From Caminibacter pacificus (GTDB taxonomy: Bacteria; Campylobacterota; Campylobacteria; Campylobacterales; Nautiliaceae), in assembly GCF_003752135.1 (NCBI RefSeq), contig NZ_RJVK01000001.1, positions 62,001-126,000 of the forward strand: DNA of 64,000 bases, in the 5' to 3' direction. Position 1 is the stretch's first letter; each line of letters opens with the position of its first letter. This document shows positions 49,622 to 59,101 of this stretch, one piece after another. The notes below the pieces were generated by a model. That model did no database searches and had not been told where the DNA came from. It worked only from the letters and a program-made list of their open reading frames with translations. The position numbers and the translations under genes were made by a program.

Positions 49622-50689
49622 TTAAGCTTTTTCTTCTACCATATCGTCTAATAATTTATACATTGTTTTTGTTTCGTTTTGTGCTTTTTTATACTCTCCC
49701 AAAGAATCTTTCATAGACATATTCATAGCGTCTTTGAAATTATCTTCAAGTCTGTTTTGGGATGAACTTATCTGTTTGTAACTATCGGTTTTACCGAATG
49801 TTTTTTCGGATGAGCTGTACCATTCGTCAAAGCTGTGAGAACCTTTGTCTTTAAATGCTTTTTGCTCTCCTATTAATTTTTCCTGATAGTTTTTGATTGT
49901 GTAAAACATATTGTTTATTTTTTGTTGTAATGCAGTTAATGCGTCGGCTAAATTTTCGAAATTTTCAAATGTTTGAATATCTATTTCGTATAATTTGTCA
50001 AAACCTTCTTTAAAATCTTTCATAAAATTACTCATAAGCTCGATAATCGAGTCAAGTTTATGGCCTTCATCAGTCATATTGGAGCTGTTTTGTTTTAGTA
50101 CGTTTATCGTAACTTCAACTTCGTGAGTCGCTTTTTGAGTTCTTTCGGCAAGTTTTCTAACTTCATCCGCCACAACCGCAAAACCTCTACCCGCTTCCCC
50201 GGCTCTTGCGGCTTCGATAGCGGCATTTAAAGCGAGCAGGTTGGTTTGATCGGCAATATCTTTAATAAGCTGGATAACATGCGAGATATTCTCGACACTT
50301 TCGTTTAAATTTACGATATTTTCTTTTGCTGTTGCCGCAAAATTTATAAGGTTTTTAATTTCAGACATAAATTTATCAAATGTTTCACGAAGTTCGTGAA
50401 TTTCTCCTTTGACTTCTCGGTTAATTTCTACTAATTCATGTATTTGGCTTATATTTTCGTCTGCATTTTCAGCAATTTCGGAAATGTTTTCATTACTTAT
50501 TTCCAGAAGATGTTCTACTATTGCCATTTTGTCTTGATTAGTGTTATAATTATATAAAGATTGTTTGAGTCTGTAATTTTCTTGTTTTAAATTTGAAAGT
50601 TCATTGTTAAGTCTTTCAATTTCTTCTTTTAATTTTAAATTTTCTCTTGATAAGTCAACATTTTTTGTATCGGTTTTTTTAAATAACAT
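49622..50689 (-). CDS. Soluble methyl-accepting chemotaxis-like protein
   Basis: A 355-aa protein with no membrane helix. An N-terminal coiled coil (about residues 10-60) is followed by an MCP signalling domain whose hairpin tip is recognisable: [41 protein letters not shown]. The C-terminal ~120 residues are helical without a clear CZB or other sensor domain. The start at 50689 was chosen for AAAGGA at the right spacing; an in-frame ATG at 50716 lacks one. It probably signals to CheA from the cytoplasm. It is divergent from an orphan response regulator. Confidence 0.85.
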   Translation of the reverse strand: MLFKKTDTKNVDLSRENLKLKEEIERLNNELSNLKQENYRLKQSLYNYNTNQDKMAIVEHLLEISNENISEIAENADENISQIHELVEINREVKGEIHELRETFDKFMSEIKNLINFAATAKENIVNLNESVENISHVIQLIKDIADQTNLLALNAAIEAARAGEAGRGFAVVADEVRKLAERTQKATHEVEVTINVLKQNSSNMTDEGHKLDSIIELMSNFMKDFKEGFDKLYEIDIQTFENFENLADALTALQQKINNMFYTIKNYQEKLIGEQKAFKDKGSHSFDEWYSSSEKTFGKTDSYKQISSSQNRLEDNFKDAMNMSMKDSLGEYKKAQNETKTMYKLLDDMVEEKA

Positions 50690-50736
50690 TTGAATCCTTT
50701 CATATGAAAAATTCATTTAATTATATTTTTTTATTC

Positions 50737-50758
50737 TGTCAAATTTATGTCAGATTTT
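50737..50758 (+). promoter_or_regulatory. 11-bp direct repeat between MCP-like and response-regulator genes
   Basis: TGTCAAATT (50737-50745) and TGTCAGATT (50748-50756) repeat with an 11-bp period, the spacing bound by OmpR/PhoB-type dimers. It lies about 60 nt upstream of the orphan regulator gene and could be its autoregulatory site. Its sequence differs from the GCACTTT boxes of the nap region. Confidence 0.45.
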
Positions 50759-50818
50759 ACTCAATGAACTTTTTTTTTAACCAAAAATGCCGATTTTGAG
50801 TCGGTGAAAGGATAGGTT

Positions 50819-51427
50819 ATGACAGTAGGATTAGTAACTTTGGATGAAAAAATTATTGAAAATCTATCAAAAATCATACTTCATAACGGATATAAAGTAA
50901 TAATTTATAAAAATTTAAACTTTATAAACGAAAAAGAGAAATATAGTTTTTTAATAGCGGATTTGGATATGAATAAAAATATGATAATAGACGCAATAAA
51001 AAATTATAAAATAAAAGATGTGATTTTAATAAGCACTGAGAAAAGTGTTGAACTTATTAGAAAAGTATATGCGTTAGGTATTGCGGATTTTATTCAAAAA
51101 CCGGTATTTTTAGAGGAGATTATTTTTAAACTTAAAAAATATTGTCCTAAAAAAATCAGATTAAATGATATCGAAATAGATTTTTATAACAAAATTGTAA
51201 GTAAAAACGGCGAATTGGTAAAACTTACTCAAAAAGAGTCCTCTCTTTTATTTTTATTATTGCAATATAAAAATAGAATCGTAACTTATGAGATGATAAG
51301 AGATGATATTTACGGCTATACCTATCCGAGCGATAATGCGATACATCTGCTCGTTAGCAGACTGAAAAAAAAACTTAAATTAAATATCATTTCCGTACCG
51401 AAAGAAGGGTATATTTTAAAAGTTTGA
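50819..51427 (+). CDS. Orphan OmpR-family response regulator
   Basis: A 202-aa regulator with a receiver domain (Asp48 in LIADLDMNKN; ISTEKS; FIQKPV) and a winged-helix domain (LTQKESSLLFLLLQYKN ... DNAIHLLVSRLKKKL ... VPKEGYILKV). The acidic pocket is reduced to TLDE, so phosphorylation may be weak or atypical. No kinase lies next to it. fabD follows 25 nt later. Confidence 0.88.
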   Translation: MTVGLVTLDEKIIENLSKIILHNGYKVIIYKNLNFINEKEKYSFLIADLDMNKNMIIDAIKNYKIKDVILISTEKSVELIRKVYALGIADFIQKPVFLEEIIFKLKKYCPKKIRLNDIEIDFYNKIVSKNGELVKLTQKESSLLFLLLQYKNRIVTYEMIRDDIYGYTYPSDNAIHLLVSRLKKKLKLNIISVPKEGYILKV

Positions 51428-51452
51428 TATAATTTTGCAAAAAAGGATAGGT

Positions 51453-52364
51453 ATGAAACTTGGACTTTTGTTTCCTGGGCAAGGTTCTCAGTTTGTGGGA
51501 ATGGGAAAAGATTTTTATGATAATTCACAAAAAGCTCGTGAAATGTTTGAAATCGCAAGTGAAGCGATAAAAACTGATTTTAAAAAGTTGATGTTCGAAG
51601 AAAACGACGATATCAATAAAACGGAATTCACACAACCTGCAATTTTGCTTTATTCCGCTATCGCGTATGAACTTTTTAAAGATACTCCTTTTGATTTTCA
51701 GTATGCTTTGGGGCACTCTTTAGGAGAATTCAGTGCTTTATATGCCGCAGGCGCTCTTGAACTTGCCGATGCTATTAAGCTTGTACACGAAAGAGGAAAA
51801 CTTATGAACGCCGCTTTTAAAGACAAAGTCGGCTCAATGATGGTTGTTTTGGGACTTGATGACGAAACTGTAGAAGAAGTGTGTAAAAATTCCAACCTTC
51901 AAGTTTGGCCTGCGAATTATAATAGCGACGGGCAAATCGTAATTGCTGGAATTAGAGAAGATTTGGAAAAATTGGAGCCCGTATTAAAAGAAAAAGGCGC
52001 TAAAAGAGTTATGCTTTTAAATATGAGCGTTGCAAGTCATTGTCCTTTGCTTGAGAGTGCGAGCGAGCCTCTAAAAGAACTTGTAAACGAATATGTAAAA
52101 GATGAGTTTTTACCTGTTGTTAGTAACGTGACGGCTAAAAAATATACGACAAAATCGGAAGCTCTTGAAGTTTTACCCGTACAGCTTACAAAACCGGTAC
52201 TTTATAAACAATCTATCAAAAATTACGAAGATGAAGTTGATATGTTTGTGGAATTCGGCGGAAAAGTTTTGATGGGTATCAATAGAAAAATCACTAAGAA
52301 AAAAACTCTGCCTATTACTGATATGGCAAGTTTGGAAAAAGTAATTAACACTATTCAAGGATAA
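51453..52364 (+). CDS. fabD: Malonyl-CoA:ACP transacylase
   Basis: A 303-aa enzyme that charges acyl carrier protein with malonate for fatty acid synthesis. Motifs: FPGQGSQFVGMGKD, the nucleophile elbow GHSLGEFSAL, the arginine region VHERGKLMN, and the C-terminal VEFGGKVLMGINRK. The start at 51453 gives the family N-terminus MKLGLLFPGQG behind AAAGGATAGGT. Confidence 0.95.
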   Translation: MKLGLLFPGQGSQFVGMGKDFYDNSQKAREMFEIASEAIKTDFKKLMFEENDDINKTEFTQPAILLYSAIAYELFKDTPFDFQYALGHSLGEFSALYAAGALELADAIKLVHERGKLMNAAFKDKVGSMMVVLGLDDETVEEVCKNSNLQVWPANYNSDGQIVIAGIREDLEKLEPVLKEKGAKRVMLLNMSVASHCPLLESASEPLKELVNEYVKDEFLPVVSNVTAKKYTTKSEALEVLPVQLTKPVLYKQSIKNYEDEVDMFVEFGGKVLMGINRKITKKKTLPITDMASLEKVINTIQG

Positions 52365-52366
52365 TA

Positions 52367-53110
52367 ATGAAAATAGCTTTAGCTCAAATAAGACCAAAAC
52401 TCTCACCCGATAATCTTGATAAACATTTGGAGTTTATTAAAAAAACCGATGTCGATTTGGTCGTTTTTCCGGAACTCAGTATGAACGGATACAAAGTGAA
52501 AGACGCGTTATTGGAAGACGCTTTTAATGAGGAGTTTTTTAAAAACCTAAGCTTTGATAAAGACGTGGTTTTGGGAGCGGCGATTAAAGATAAAGGAAAA
52601 ATTTTTAATTCCGCTTTATATATCGGAGATAGTTTTCACAGACACGACAAAGTTCATCTTCCTACATACGGGGTTTTCGAAGAGGGTAGATTTTTCTTCG
52701 GAGGCAGCGGATTTTCTACTTTTGATACGAAATTCGGAAAAACCGCGATGTTCGTTTGTGAAGACGTATTTAGCGGGGATAGTATAGAGTTTGTGGGAAG
52801 AGAAAAGCCCGATTTGATAATCGTAATAGCTGCATCTCCGGCAAGAGAATTTAAAGAAGGTAAACTTTTAATCGAAGAGCATTGGGAATCCATCTTGAAA
52901 AATATGGCAATTTTAAGCGGCGGGTATGTCGCTTTTTGTAATAGGGTAGGTTTTGAAGACGGTCTTGGTTTTTGGGGAAAAAGCAAAGTTATAAACCCTA
53001 AAGGCGAAATTGAGATTGAAGCGAAATATTTTGATGAAGATTTGGTGGAGTGTGAGCTTAATAATCATCTTACATTTACGCAAAAATATTTTTTAAGGAA
53101 AGAAAGTTGA
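52367..53110 (+). CDS. Carbon-nitrogen hydrolase (nitrilase family)
   Basis: A 247-aa hydrolase with the nitrilase triad: Glu in VVFPELSMNGY, Lys in DKVHLPTYGVFEEGRFF, and Cys in AMFVCEDVFSGD. It resembles the single-domain members that act on amides or omega-amides; the substrate cannot be told. It lies 2 nt after fabD and overlaps the nucleosidase gene by 4 nt, so fabD, this gene and mtnN form one operon. Confidence 0.9.
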   Translation: MKIALAQIRPKLSPDNLDKHLEFIKKTDVDLVVFPELSMNGYKVKDALLEDAFNEEFFKNLSFDKDVVLGAAIKDKGKIFNSALYIGDSFHRHDKVHLPTYGVFEEGRFFFGGSGFSTFDTKFGKTAMFVCEDVFSGDSIEFVGREKPDLIIVIAASPAREFKEGKLLIEEHWESILKNMAILSGGYVAFCNRVGFEDGLGFWGKSKVINPKGEIEIEAKYFDEDLVECELNNHLTFTQKYFLRKES

Positions 53111-53793
53111 TAGGAATAATGTGCGCAATGGTAGAAGAGCTTGAGCCGATTTTGGAGCAAGTGGAAGTAAAAGATAAAATTCATCACGGAAACAATACCT
53201 ACTATTTGGCAAGTTTCGATAATAAAGATATCGTACTTGCTTATAGTAAAATCGGAAAAGTAAACGCTGCAATTACCGCGACTGCAATGATTGAAAAATT
53301 CGGTGTTGAAAAACTTCTTTTTAGCGGTGTGGCGGGAGCAATTGATGAAGATTTGAAAATAGGAGATTTGATAGTCGCAACCGAAGTTTGTCAGCACGAT
53401 ATAGACCTTACCGTATTCGGATATAAGCACGGCTTTATTCCTGAGAGTCAGATATTTTTCGATTGTGACTCCAATCTTATAAATATCGCCGAGCATGTAG
53501 CCGATAAGCTCGGTATTAAACTGAAAAAAGGAATAATCGCAAGCGGGGACCAATTCGTTCACAGCAAAGAGAAAAAAGAGTGGATAAAAGAGGTCTTCGG
53601 CGCAAGTGCAATCGAAATGGAAGGCGGGGCTGTCGGATGTGTTACATGGAATTATCAGGTGCCTTTTTTTATGCTTAGAGCCATAAGCGATACGGCAGAA
53701 GAGGGTGCCGGAGTCGATTTTGACGCCTTTTTGGAAGAATCGAGCAAAGTAAGTGCAAAATTTTTACTTGAAATGTTAAAGGAAATTAAATGA
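53107..53793 (+). CDS. mtnN: MTA/SAH/aminodeoxyfutalosine nucleosidase
   Basis: A 228-aa nucleosidase with IGIMCAMVEELEP, LFSGVAGAIDEDLKIGD, GDQFVHS, the nucleoside-binding IEMEGGAVG and the catalytic aspartate in AISDTAEEG. In Campylobacterota MTAN hydrolyses methylthioadenosine and S-adenosylhomocysteine and also 6-amino-6-deoxyfutalosine in menaquinone synthesis. It starts with TTG within the upstream stop (TTGATAG). Confidence 0.93.
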   Translation: MIGIMCAMVEELEPILEQVEVKDKIHHGNNTYYLASFDNKDIVLAYSKIGKVNAAITATAMIEKFGVEKLLFSGVAGAIDEDLKIGDLIVATEVCQHDIDLTVFGYKHGFIPESQIFFDCDSNLINIAEHVADKLGIKLKKGIIASGDQFVHSKEKKEWIKEVFGASAIEMEGGAVGCVTWNYQVPFFMLRAISDTAEEGAGVDFDAFLEESSKVSAKFLLEMLKEIK

Positions 53794-54995
53794 AAAATTC
53801 AAAACTGCTCGTAATGTTTATAACTTTTGCGATAATGATTGCAATTACGCCTTTTATTTTTAATAAATTAATGAACGCAAAATTCAATCAAATGCTTGAT
53901 AATTTGAAAAAAGAGGGTGTGGTAATTAAAGAGTTAAAATCAAAAAGCACTTATCTGACTACGGATAGGGTTTTTGATGTAGAAATTCCTCAAAAAGTTC
54001 TTGGTGATAACGGAATAAAATATATCAAATTAAGAGTTGAAGCCGTTTTTAAAAACCTTCCTGTTACTGACGTGAAGTTTTTCGGGAAAGTTAAAGAGGT
54101 AATACTTAAAAACTTTACGGATATTCAAAATGCACAATTTAACTCGGTTATAAAAGACAAAATCAAATTTTTAGTGATAACTCCTAATTTTAAAACATAT
54201 AAATACAAAGTTTTCGATAATAAAATTTTACTTGATGATAACGGAGCCGTATTAGGATATGAAGGAATAAACGGAATTGTGTATATCCACAATGACTTGA
54301 TAAAAGAGAGTACTAATATTCCGAAACTATATCTTAACGATAATAAAAACTTTTTGTTTCAATTAAATTCTTTAAAAGAGAGTTCTGTTAGTGAAGCTAA
54401 CGTAACGAAATCTTCTTCTAATATGAACATTATAATCAAAATAAAAGATAAGACTATTTCTCTAAATAACATTAATACGAATTCTGTATCGACAATTGCA
54501 AAAAGAGCTAATGCGATTGCTAAAGTATCTGTTAATGATATAAATATTTTCAATAAAATCTTTTTAAATAAAGTGGATTTGAATTTTGAGATTAAAAACG
54601 TTTATTATCCTATAGTTGAAAAAATACAAAATAAGCCGAAACCTAATGAAAATGACCTAATTGTTTTAATTGAAAAAGGACTGAATTTAAATTACGGTTT
54701 AAAAATAAAAAATATAAAAATTCAAAATAAAGATTTAGGCTTTATAGATTTAAATGCAAAAATAAAAGTTAGACCGACTCAAAATATAAAAGAGAAAATT
54801 AATCAAAAGAATTTAGATTTTATAGATTTGACTTTCAATCTAAAAACTACTCCTGAAATCGAAATGATTTTGATGAACGTCATTCCGCAAAGTGCGTTTG
54901 CTTTTGCTGCGGCCGATAAGAAAAACGGAATTATTGATTTACAAATCGAATTTAAAAACAACGAAGTTTATATAAATGGACAAAAAGTTAAGTAA
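53790..54995 (+). CDS. Membrane-anchored protein of unknown function
   Basis: A 401-aa protein with one N-terminal transmembrane helix (LLVMFITFAIMIAITPFIF) and a large extracytoplasmic part rich in alternating beta-type sequence. It loosely resembles DUF945/YdgA-type proteins, but the match is weak. It overlaps the nucleosidase gene by 4 nt and ttcA by 20 nt, so it belongs to the same operon. Confidence 0.75.
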   Translation: MKNSKLLVMFITFAIMIAITPFIFNKLMNAKFNQMLDNLKKEGVVIKELKSKSTYLTTDRVFDVEIPQKVLGDNGIKYIKLRVEAVFKNLPVTDVKFFGKVKEVILKNFTDIQNAQFNSVIKDKIKFLVITPNFKTYKYKVFDNKILLDDNGAVLGYEGINGIVYIHNDLIKESTNIPKLYLNDNKNFLFQLNSLKESSVSEANVTKSSSNMNIIIKIKDKTISLNNINTNSVSTIAKRANAIAKVSVNDINIFNKIFLNKVDLNFEIKNVYYPIVEKIQNKPKPNENDLIVLIEKGLNLNYGLKIKNIKIQNKDLGFIDLNAKIKVRPTQNIKEKINQKNLDFIDLTFNLKTTPEIEMILMNVIPQSAFAFAAADKKNGIIDLQIEFKNNEVYINGQKVK

Positions 54996-55767
54996 TCCGA
55001 TAAAAGATATATTTTTTAGTAAAAAAGTTACTAAATTCGTCGGAAGAGTTCAGGGAAAATACGAACTCATAAAACCCGACGATAAAGTTTTGGTCGCTTT
55101 TAGCGGCGGAAAAGATAGTTTCGTATTGCTACACGTCTTAAAAAGAATGCAGTTAATCGCTCCTTTTTCTTTCGAGCTTGCCGCTATTACTATCGATGCC
55201 GGTACCGGAATTGATTATTCTCCTTTAAAAGAGTGGTGTGAGAGATTCGATATTCCTTATATTTTATACGAAACTCCGATTTTGGAAATTATGAATGAAA
55301 AAAAACGCCCCGGAAGCAGTCCTTGCGGTTTTTGCGCGAGAATGAGAAGAGGAGCGCTTTATAGTAAAGCTAAAGAGCTCGGGTTTAATAAATTGGCTTT
55401 AGGGCATCATTTTGACGATGCGGTGGAGACTTTTTTTATGAGTATGTTTTATAACGGAATGATGAAATCAATGCCTCCTATCTATACGGCAAACACCGGA
55501 ATTCAGGTAATCAGACCGATGATTAAGGTAAGAGAAAAGTGGATAGAGTATATGGCAAGTAAAAACGAATTTCCGATAATAGACGGAGAAGCTACTTGTC
55601 TTGCGTTAAAAGACAGCGAAGGAGTAAAAACTCCTTATGCAAGAGCTAAAATTAAAAAGTGGCTTAAAGAAATGGAAGAGGAAGAACCCAAACTTTTTCA
55701 AAGACTTGAAAGCGCTTTTGAAAATATCGAATGCCATACCTTTTTTATGAAGGAATTTTTGAAATGA
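54976..55767 (+). CDS. ttcA: tRNA 2-thiocytidine synthetase TtcA
   Basis: A 263-aa tRNA thiolase. PP-loop SGGKDSF, the Fe-S cysteines of SSPCGFCARMRRGALY, and GHHFDDAVETFFMSMFYNG are diagnostic. It thiolates C32 in certain tRNAs. It overlaps the preceding gene by 20 nt; mnmA follows after 25 nt, so two tRNA-thiolation genes are adjacent. Confidence 0.94.
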   Translation: MDKKLSNPIKDIFFSKKVTKFVGRVQGKYELIKPDDKVLVAFSGGKDSFVLLHVLKRMQLIAPFSFELAAITIDAGTGIDYSPLKEWCERFDIPYILYETPILEIMNEKKRPGSSPCGFCARMRRGALYSKAKELGFNKLALGHHFDDAVETFFMSMFYNGMMKSMPPIYTANTGIQVIRPMIKVREKWIEYMASKNEFPIIDGEATCLALKDSEGVKTPYARAKIKKWLKEMEEEEPKLFQRLESAFENIECHTFFMKEFLK

Positions 55768-55792
55768 TGAATTTAATGATGAGGAGTGAATT

Positions 55793-56815
55793 TTGAGAGT
55801 ATTAGTCGGAATAAGCGGCGGGGTTGATAGTGCGGTAACTACATATCTTTTAAAAGAAGCGGGATACGAAGTGGTGGGGCTTTATATGAAAATGCATAGC
55901 GGTGTCAATCACAAGGAAAATTTGGAAAAGATAGAGAAACTCAGCAAACTTATCGGGTTTGAGTATCATGTCGAGGATGTGGAAAAAGAGTTTAGAAAAG
56001 AGGTATATGATTATTTTGTAAAAAGTTACGAAGAAGGCTCCACCCCTAATCCTTGTGCGATGTGTAACAGACAGATAAAATTCGGTATTTTTATGAATTT
56101 TTTGGAAAAATACGGATGTGATAAAGCAGCTACGGGACATTACGTAAGAAACGACGGGGAATTTTTATATGAAGCGAAAGACAAAACCAAAGACCAAAGC
56201 TATTTTTTATTTGGTATAAAAAAAGAGGTCTTACCGAAAGTGCTTTTTCCTCTTGGGGAATATACGAAAGACGAGATAAAAGAAATTGCCAAAAAAATAG
56301 GTCTTGAAGAGTTTGCCTCTCAAAAAGAGTCTCAAGATATCTGTTTTATCGATACGAATTATATTGACGTTTTAAAATTTCATTTTAACCCTGAAAAACC
56401 GGGAAAAGTCGTTGATAAAAGAGGCAGAAAAATAGGAACTCATAGAGGATATGCTTTTTATACGATAGGACAGAGAAAAGGTTTTAGGCTTTTTAAATCG
56501 CATAAACCTCAATATGTCATCGGGATTGACGCAAAAACAAATACTCTTATCGTAGGTGATAAAGAAGATTTGGGTAAAACCAACGTCTTTTTAAAAGGTG
56601 TCAATCTTTTTATAGACGAGAAAGTCTTTGAGTGTGAGGCTAAGGTGAGATATAGAGCCCCAAAACTGCCGGCAATTGTTAAAATGGAGACAAAATCAAA
56701 AGCTGTTGTTAAATTTAAAGAGCCTGCTATAGGAGTGGCTAAAGGTCAGGCGTGTGTGTTTTATGAGGGAGAAAAGCTTCTTGGAGGAGGTTGGATTAGA
56801 GGGGCTAAAAGATAA
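55793..56815 (+). CDS. mnmA: tRNA-specific 2-thiouridylase MnmA
   Basis: A 340-aa enzyme that thiolates U34 of tRNAs for Lys, Glu and Gln. PP-loop GISGGVDSAV, first catalytic cysteine in TPNPCAMCNRQIKF, second in ESQDICFI, with KDQSYFLFGI between. It starts with TTG behind GAGGAG. Confidence 0.95.
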   Translation: MRVLVGISGGVDSAVTTYLLKEAGYEVVGLYMKMHSGVNHKENLEKIEKLSKLIGFEYHVEDVEKEFRKEVYDYFVKSYEEGSTPNPCAMCNRQIKFGIFMNFLEKYGCDKAATGHYVRNDGEFLYEAKDKTKDQSYFLFGIKKEVLPKVLFPLGEYTKDEIKEIAKKIGLEEFASQKESQDICFIDTNYIDVLKFHFNPEKPGKVVDKRGRKIGTHRGYAFYTIGQRKGFRLFKSHKPQYVIGIDAKTNTLIVGDKEDLGKTNVFLKGVNLFIDEKVFECEAKVRYRAPKLPAIVKMETKSKAVVKFKEPAIGVAKGQACVFYEGEKLLGGGWIRGAKR

Positions 56816-56957
56816 ATTTTTTAAAGTGAATTTGATTATGGGTTTTAAATTATAAACTTTTAAGATTTAATCTTTAATAAATGTAAAATTTGTGTAAAAA
56901 ACAGAATTTTTTAAGATTAATTTGTTACCATTTCATTAACAAAACAAAGGAGTTAAA

Positions 56958-57884
56958 ATGAAATTCAAACTTTTTAGCGGTACGGCGAATCCAAAAGTTG
57001 CGGAAGATATTGCATATTATCTCGATAGACCGCTTAGTAAGATTACGGTTAATAGATTTAGTGACGGAGAAATAAACGTTCAAATCGGTGAGAGTATCAG
57101 GGGTGTTGATTGTTTCATTATTCAGCCTACCTGTGCACCGGCAAACGATAATTTAATGGAGCTTTTGATTATTACGGATGCGATGAGAAGAGCGAGCGCT
57201 AAAAGTATTACTGCTGTAGTGCCGTATTTCGGATACGCAAGACAAGACAGAAAAGCGGCTCCGAGAGTTCCTATTACCGCAAAGTTGGTAGCTAATATGA
57301 TGGAAAAAGCGGGAATTGACAGAGTAGTAACTATCGACCTTCACGCAGGGCAAATTCAAGGATTTTTCGATATTCCTGTGGATAACCTTTACGGAAGTAT
57401 TCTGTTTTTTGACTATTTTAAAGAGATGAATTTAAAAAATCCTATTATCGCTTCTCCTGATATCGGTGGTGTTGCAAGAGCGAGATATTTTGCAAGTAAA
57501 CTCGGACTTGATATGGTGATTGTTGATAAAAGAAGAGAAAAAGCGAATGTTAGTGAAGTTATGAATATTATCGGTGACGTAGAAGGAAAAGACGTAATCT
57601 TAATCGACGATATGGTAGATACGGCGGGTACTATGGTAAAAGCCGCAAAAGCTCTCAAAGACAGAGGTGCTACATCCGTTAGAGCGTTTGCAACTCACGG
57701 AGTATTATCAGGACCTGCAATAGAGAGAATCAAAGATTCGGTACTTGAAGAGCTTATTATTACCGATACTATTCCTTTTAACAAAACGTGCGAAAAAATC
57801 AGAGTTCTTAAAACAGGAAAACTTTTTGCCGAAGTTATAAGAAGAATAGTTTATAACGAAAGCATTAATAAACTTTTTGATTAA
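56958..57884 (+). CDS. prs: Ribose-phosphate pyrophosphokinase
   Basis: A 308-aa enzyme making PRPP from ribose-5-phosphate and ATP. Motifs: [56 protein letters not shown] and the PRPP loop [21 protein letters not shown] precedes the ATG after a 142-nt intergenic region. The YigZ-family gene starts at its last base. Confidence 0.97.
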   Translation: MKFKLFSGTANPKVAEDIAYYLDRPLSKITVNRFSDGEINVQIGESIRGVDCFIIQPTCAPANDNLMELLIITDAMRRASAKSITAVVPYFGYARQDRKAAPRVPITAKLVANMMEKAGIDRVVTIDLHAGQIQGFFDIPVDNLYGSILFFDYFKEMNLKNPIIASPDIGGVARARYFASKLGLDMVIVDKRREKANVSEVMNIIGDVEGKDVILIDDMVDTAGTMVKAAKALKDRGATSVRAFATHGVLSGPAIERIKDSVLEELIITDTIPFNKTCEKIRVLKTGKLFAEVIRRIVYNESINKLFD

Positions 57885-58438
57885 TGAAGACGGTCAATAA
57901 ACTTTTTGCCGCAAGTATCGAGGTAAAAAAGTCTAAATTTCACTCCTTTTTAGTTCCTTTCTCTTCTTTTGAAGAAACCTTAAACGACTTAAAAAAACGA
58001 CACCCAAAAGCAAATCATCACGTAACCGCATTCAGATATTTAAACGAACATAATCAAATAGTGGAAGGTTCTTCAGATGACGGAGAGCCAAGAGGTAGCA
58101 GCGGAAGACCTACTCTTAAAGTTTTGCAAGGTCACAACCTTATAAATGTGGGAATAATAACCGTCAGATATTTCGGAGGTATTCTTTTGGGAGTCGGCGG
58201 ACTTGTAAAAGCTTATAGCGACGCTGCGAATGAAGTTATAAAAAGAGCCGAACTTATTGAATATAAGCAAGTTTTTGAGTATGATTTTAGCGTAGCTTAT
58301 GATAAGACCAGGGAAATCGAGTATATTTTAAAAAAACTTGACGTTTACGTTGTGGATAGAGGGTTCGGAAGTGAGGGGATAGAATACAAAATCCGAGACG
58401 ATATCGAAAAAATAAAGAAAATTAAGGAGATATTATGA
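57884..58438 (+). CDS. YigZ/IMPACT-family protein
   Basis: A 184-aa protein with the UPF0029 N-terminal domain: KSKFHSFLVPF, HHVTAFRY, SSDDGEPRGSSGRP and ITVRYFGGILLGVGGLVKAYSDAA, the family signature. The C-terminal small domain is present. The bacterial protein's function is unclear; links to translation or proline peptides have been suggested. It overlaps prs by 1 nt and the RNase gene by 4 nt. Confidence 0.92.
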   Translation: MKTVNKLFAASIEVKKSKFHSFLVPFSSFEETLNDLKKRHPKANHHVTAFRYLNEHNQIVEGSSDDGEPRGSSGRPTLKVLQGHNLINVGIITVRYFGGILLGVGGLVKAYSDAANEVIKRAELIEYKQVFEYDFSVAYDKTREIEYILKKLDVYVVDRGFGSEGIEYKIRDDIEKIKKIKEIL

Positions 58439-59082
58439 AAAAGCTTTTAGCGTTAACTTTACTTTTTTCATCATTGCTTTTTGCCGTGTCAAAAGAAAAT
58501 ATTTTGGCTCTTACTTGGTTAAATAGCTTTTGTAAAGTGGAAAACAAAAAAGTATGTAGAATGAGAAGGCCGGGAGATTATTCTCTTACTCATTTTACGC
58601 TTCACGGACTTTGGCCTAAAAATAGAAATTATTGTCATATCGGATATAAATTCAAACTTTCACCTTTAATGTGGAAAGTTCTCGAAAAATTTATGCCGGG
58701 CGCAAAAGACGGATTTGCAAGATACGAATGGAAAAAACACGGAACTTGTTTCGGAACCGATGCTCAAACTTATTTTTTAACCGCAGTTAAACTGACTCAA
58801 CAATTTAACGAAACTCAATTTTTAGATTTCGTAAGAATGCATATGGGACAATGGGTTAGTCTTCAAAGAATCAGATTTGTTTTCGGCGGAGCTTTCGGAG
58901 AAAAAAATAAAAGAAAATTTCAATTGATTTGTAAAAGAAAAAAAGGACAAATCTATATAACCGAAATAAGAATAAACCTCAAAGGAGACCCGACTAAATT
59001 AGGACTTCAAGAATTAATTGACAACGCAAAACCGATGGTAGGTGTGAGACAATGTCAAGGAGGAGTATTCGCTCTTCCGTAA
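58435..59082 (+). CDS. Secreted ribonuclease T2
   Basis: A 215-aa RNase T2 with a signal peptide (MKKLLALTLLFSSLLFA). Both active-site segments are intact: CAS1 FTLHGLWP and CAS2 ARYEWKKHGTCFG, with catalytic histidines in each. It would act in the periplasm or outside, degrading RNA for nutrients. It overlaps the YigZ-family gene by 4 nt. Confidence 0.93.
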   Translation: MKKLLALTLLFSSLLFAVSKENILALTWLNSFCKVENKKVCRMRRPGDYSLTHFTLHGLWPKNRNYCHIGYKFKLSPLMWKVLEKFMPGAKDGFARYEWKKHGTCFGTDAQTYFLTAVKLTQQFNETQFLDFVRMHMGQWVSLQRIRFVFGGAFGEKNKRKFQLICKRKKGQIYITEIRINLKGDPTKLGLQELIDNAKPMVGVRQCQGGVFALP

Positions 59083-59101
59083 AAATTTTTAAGGAGAAAG
59101 T

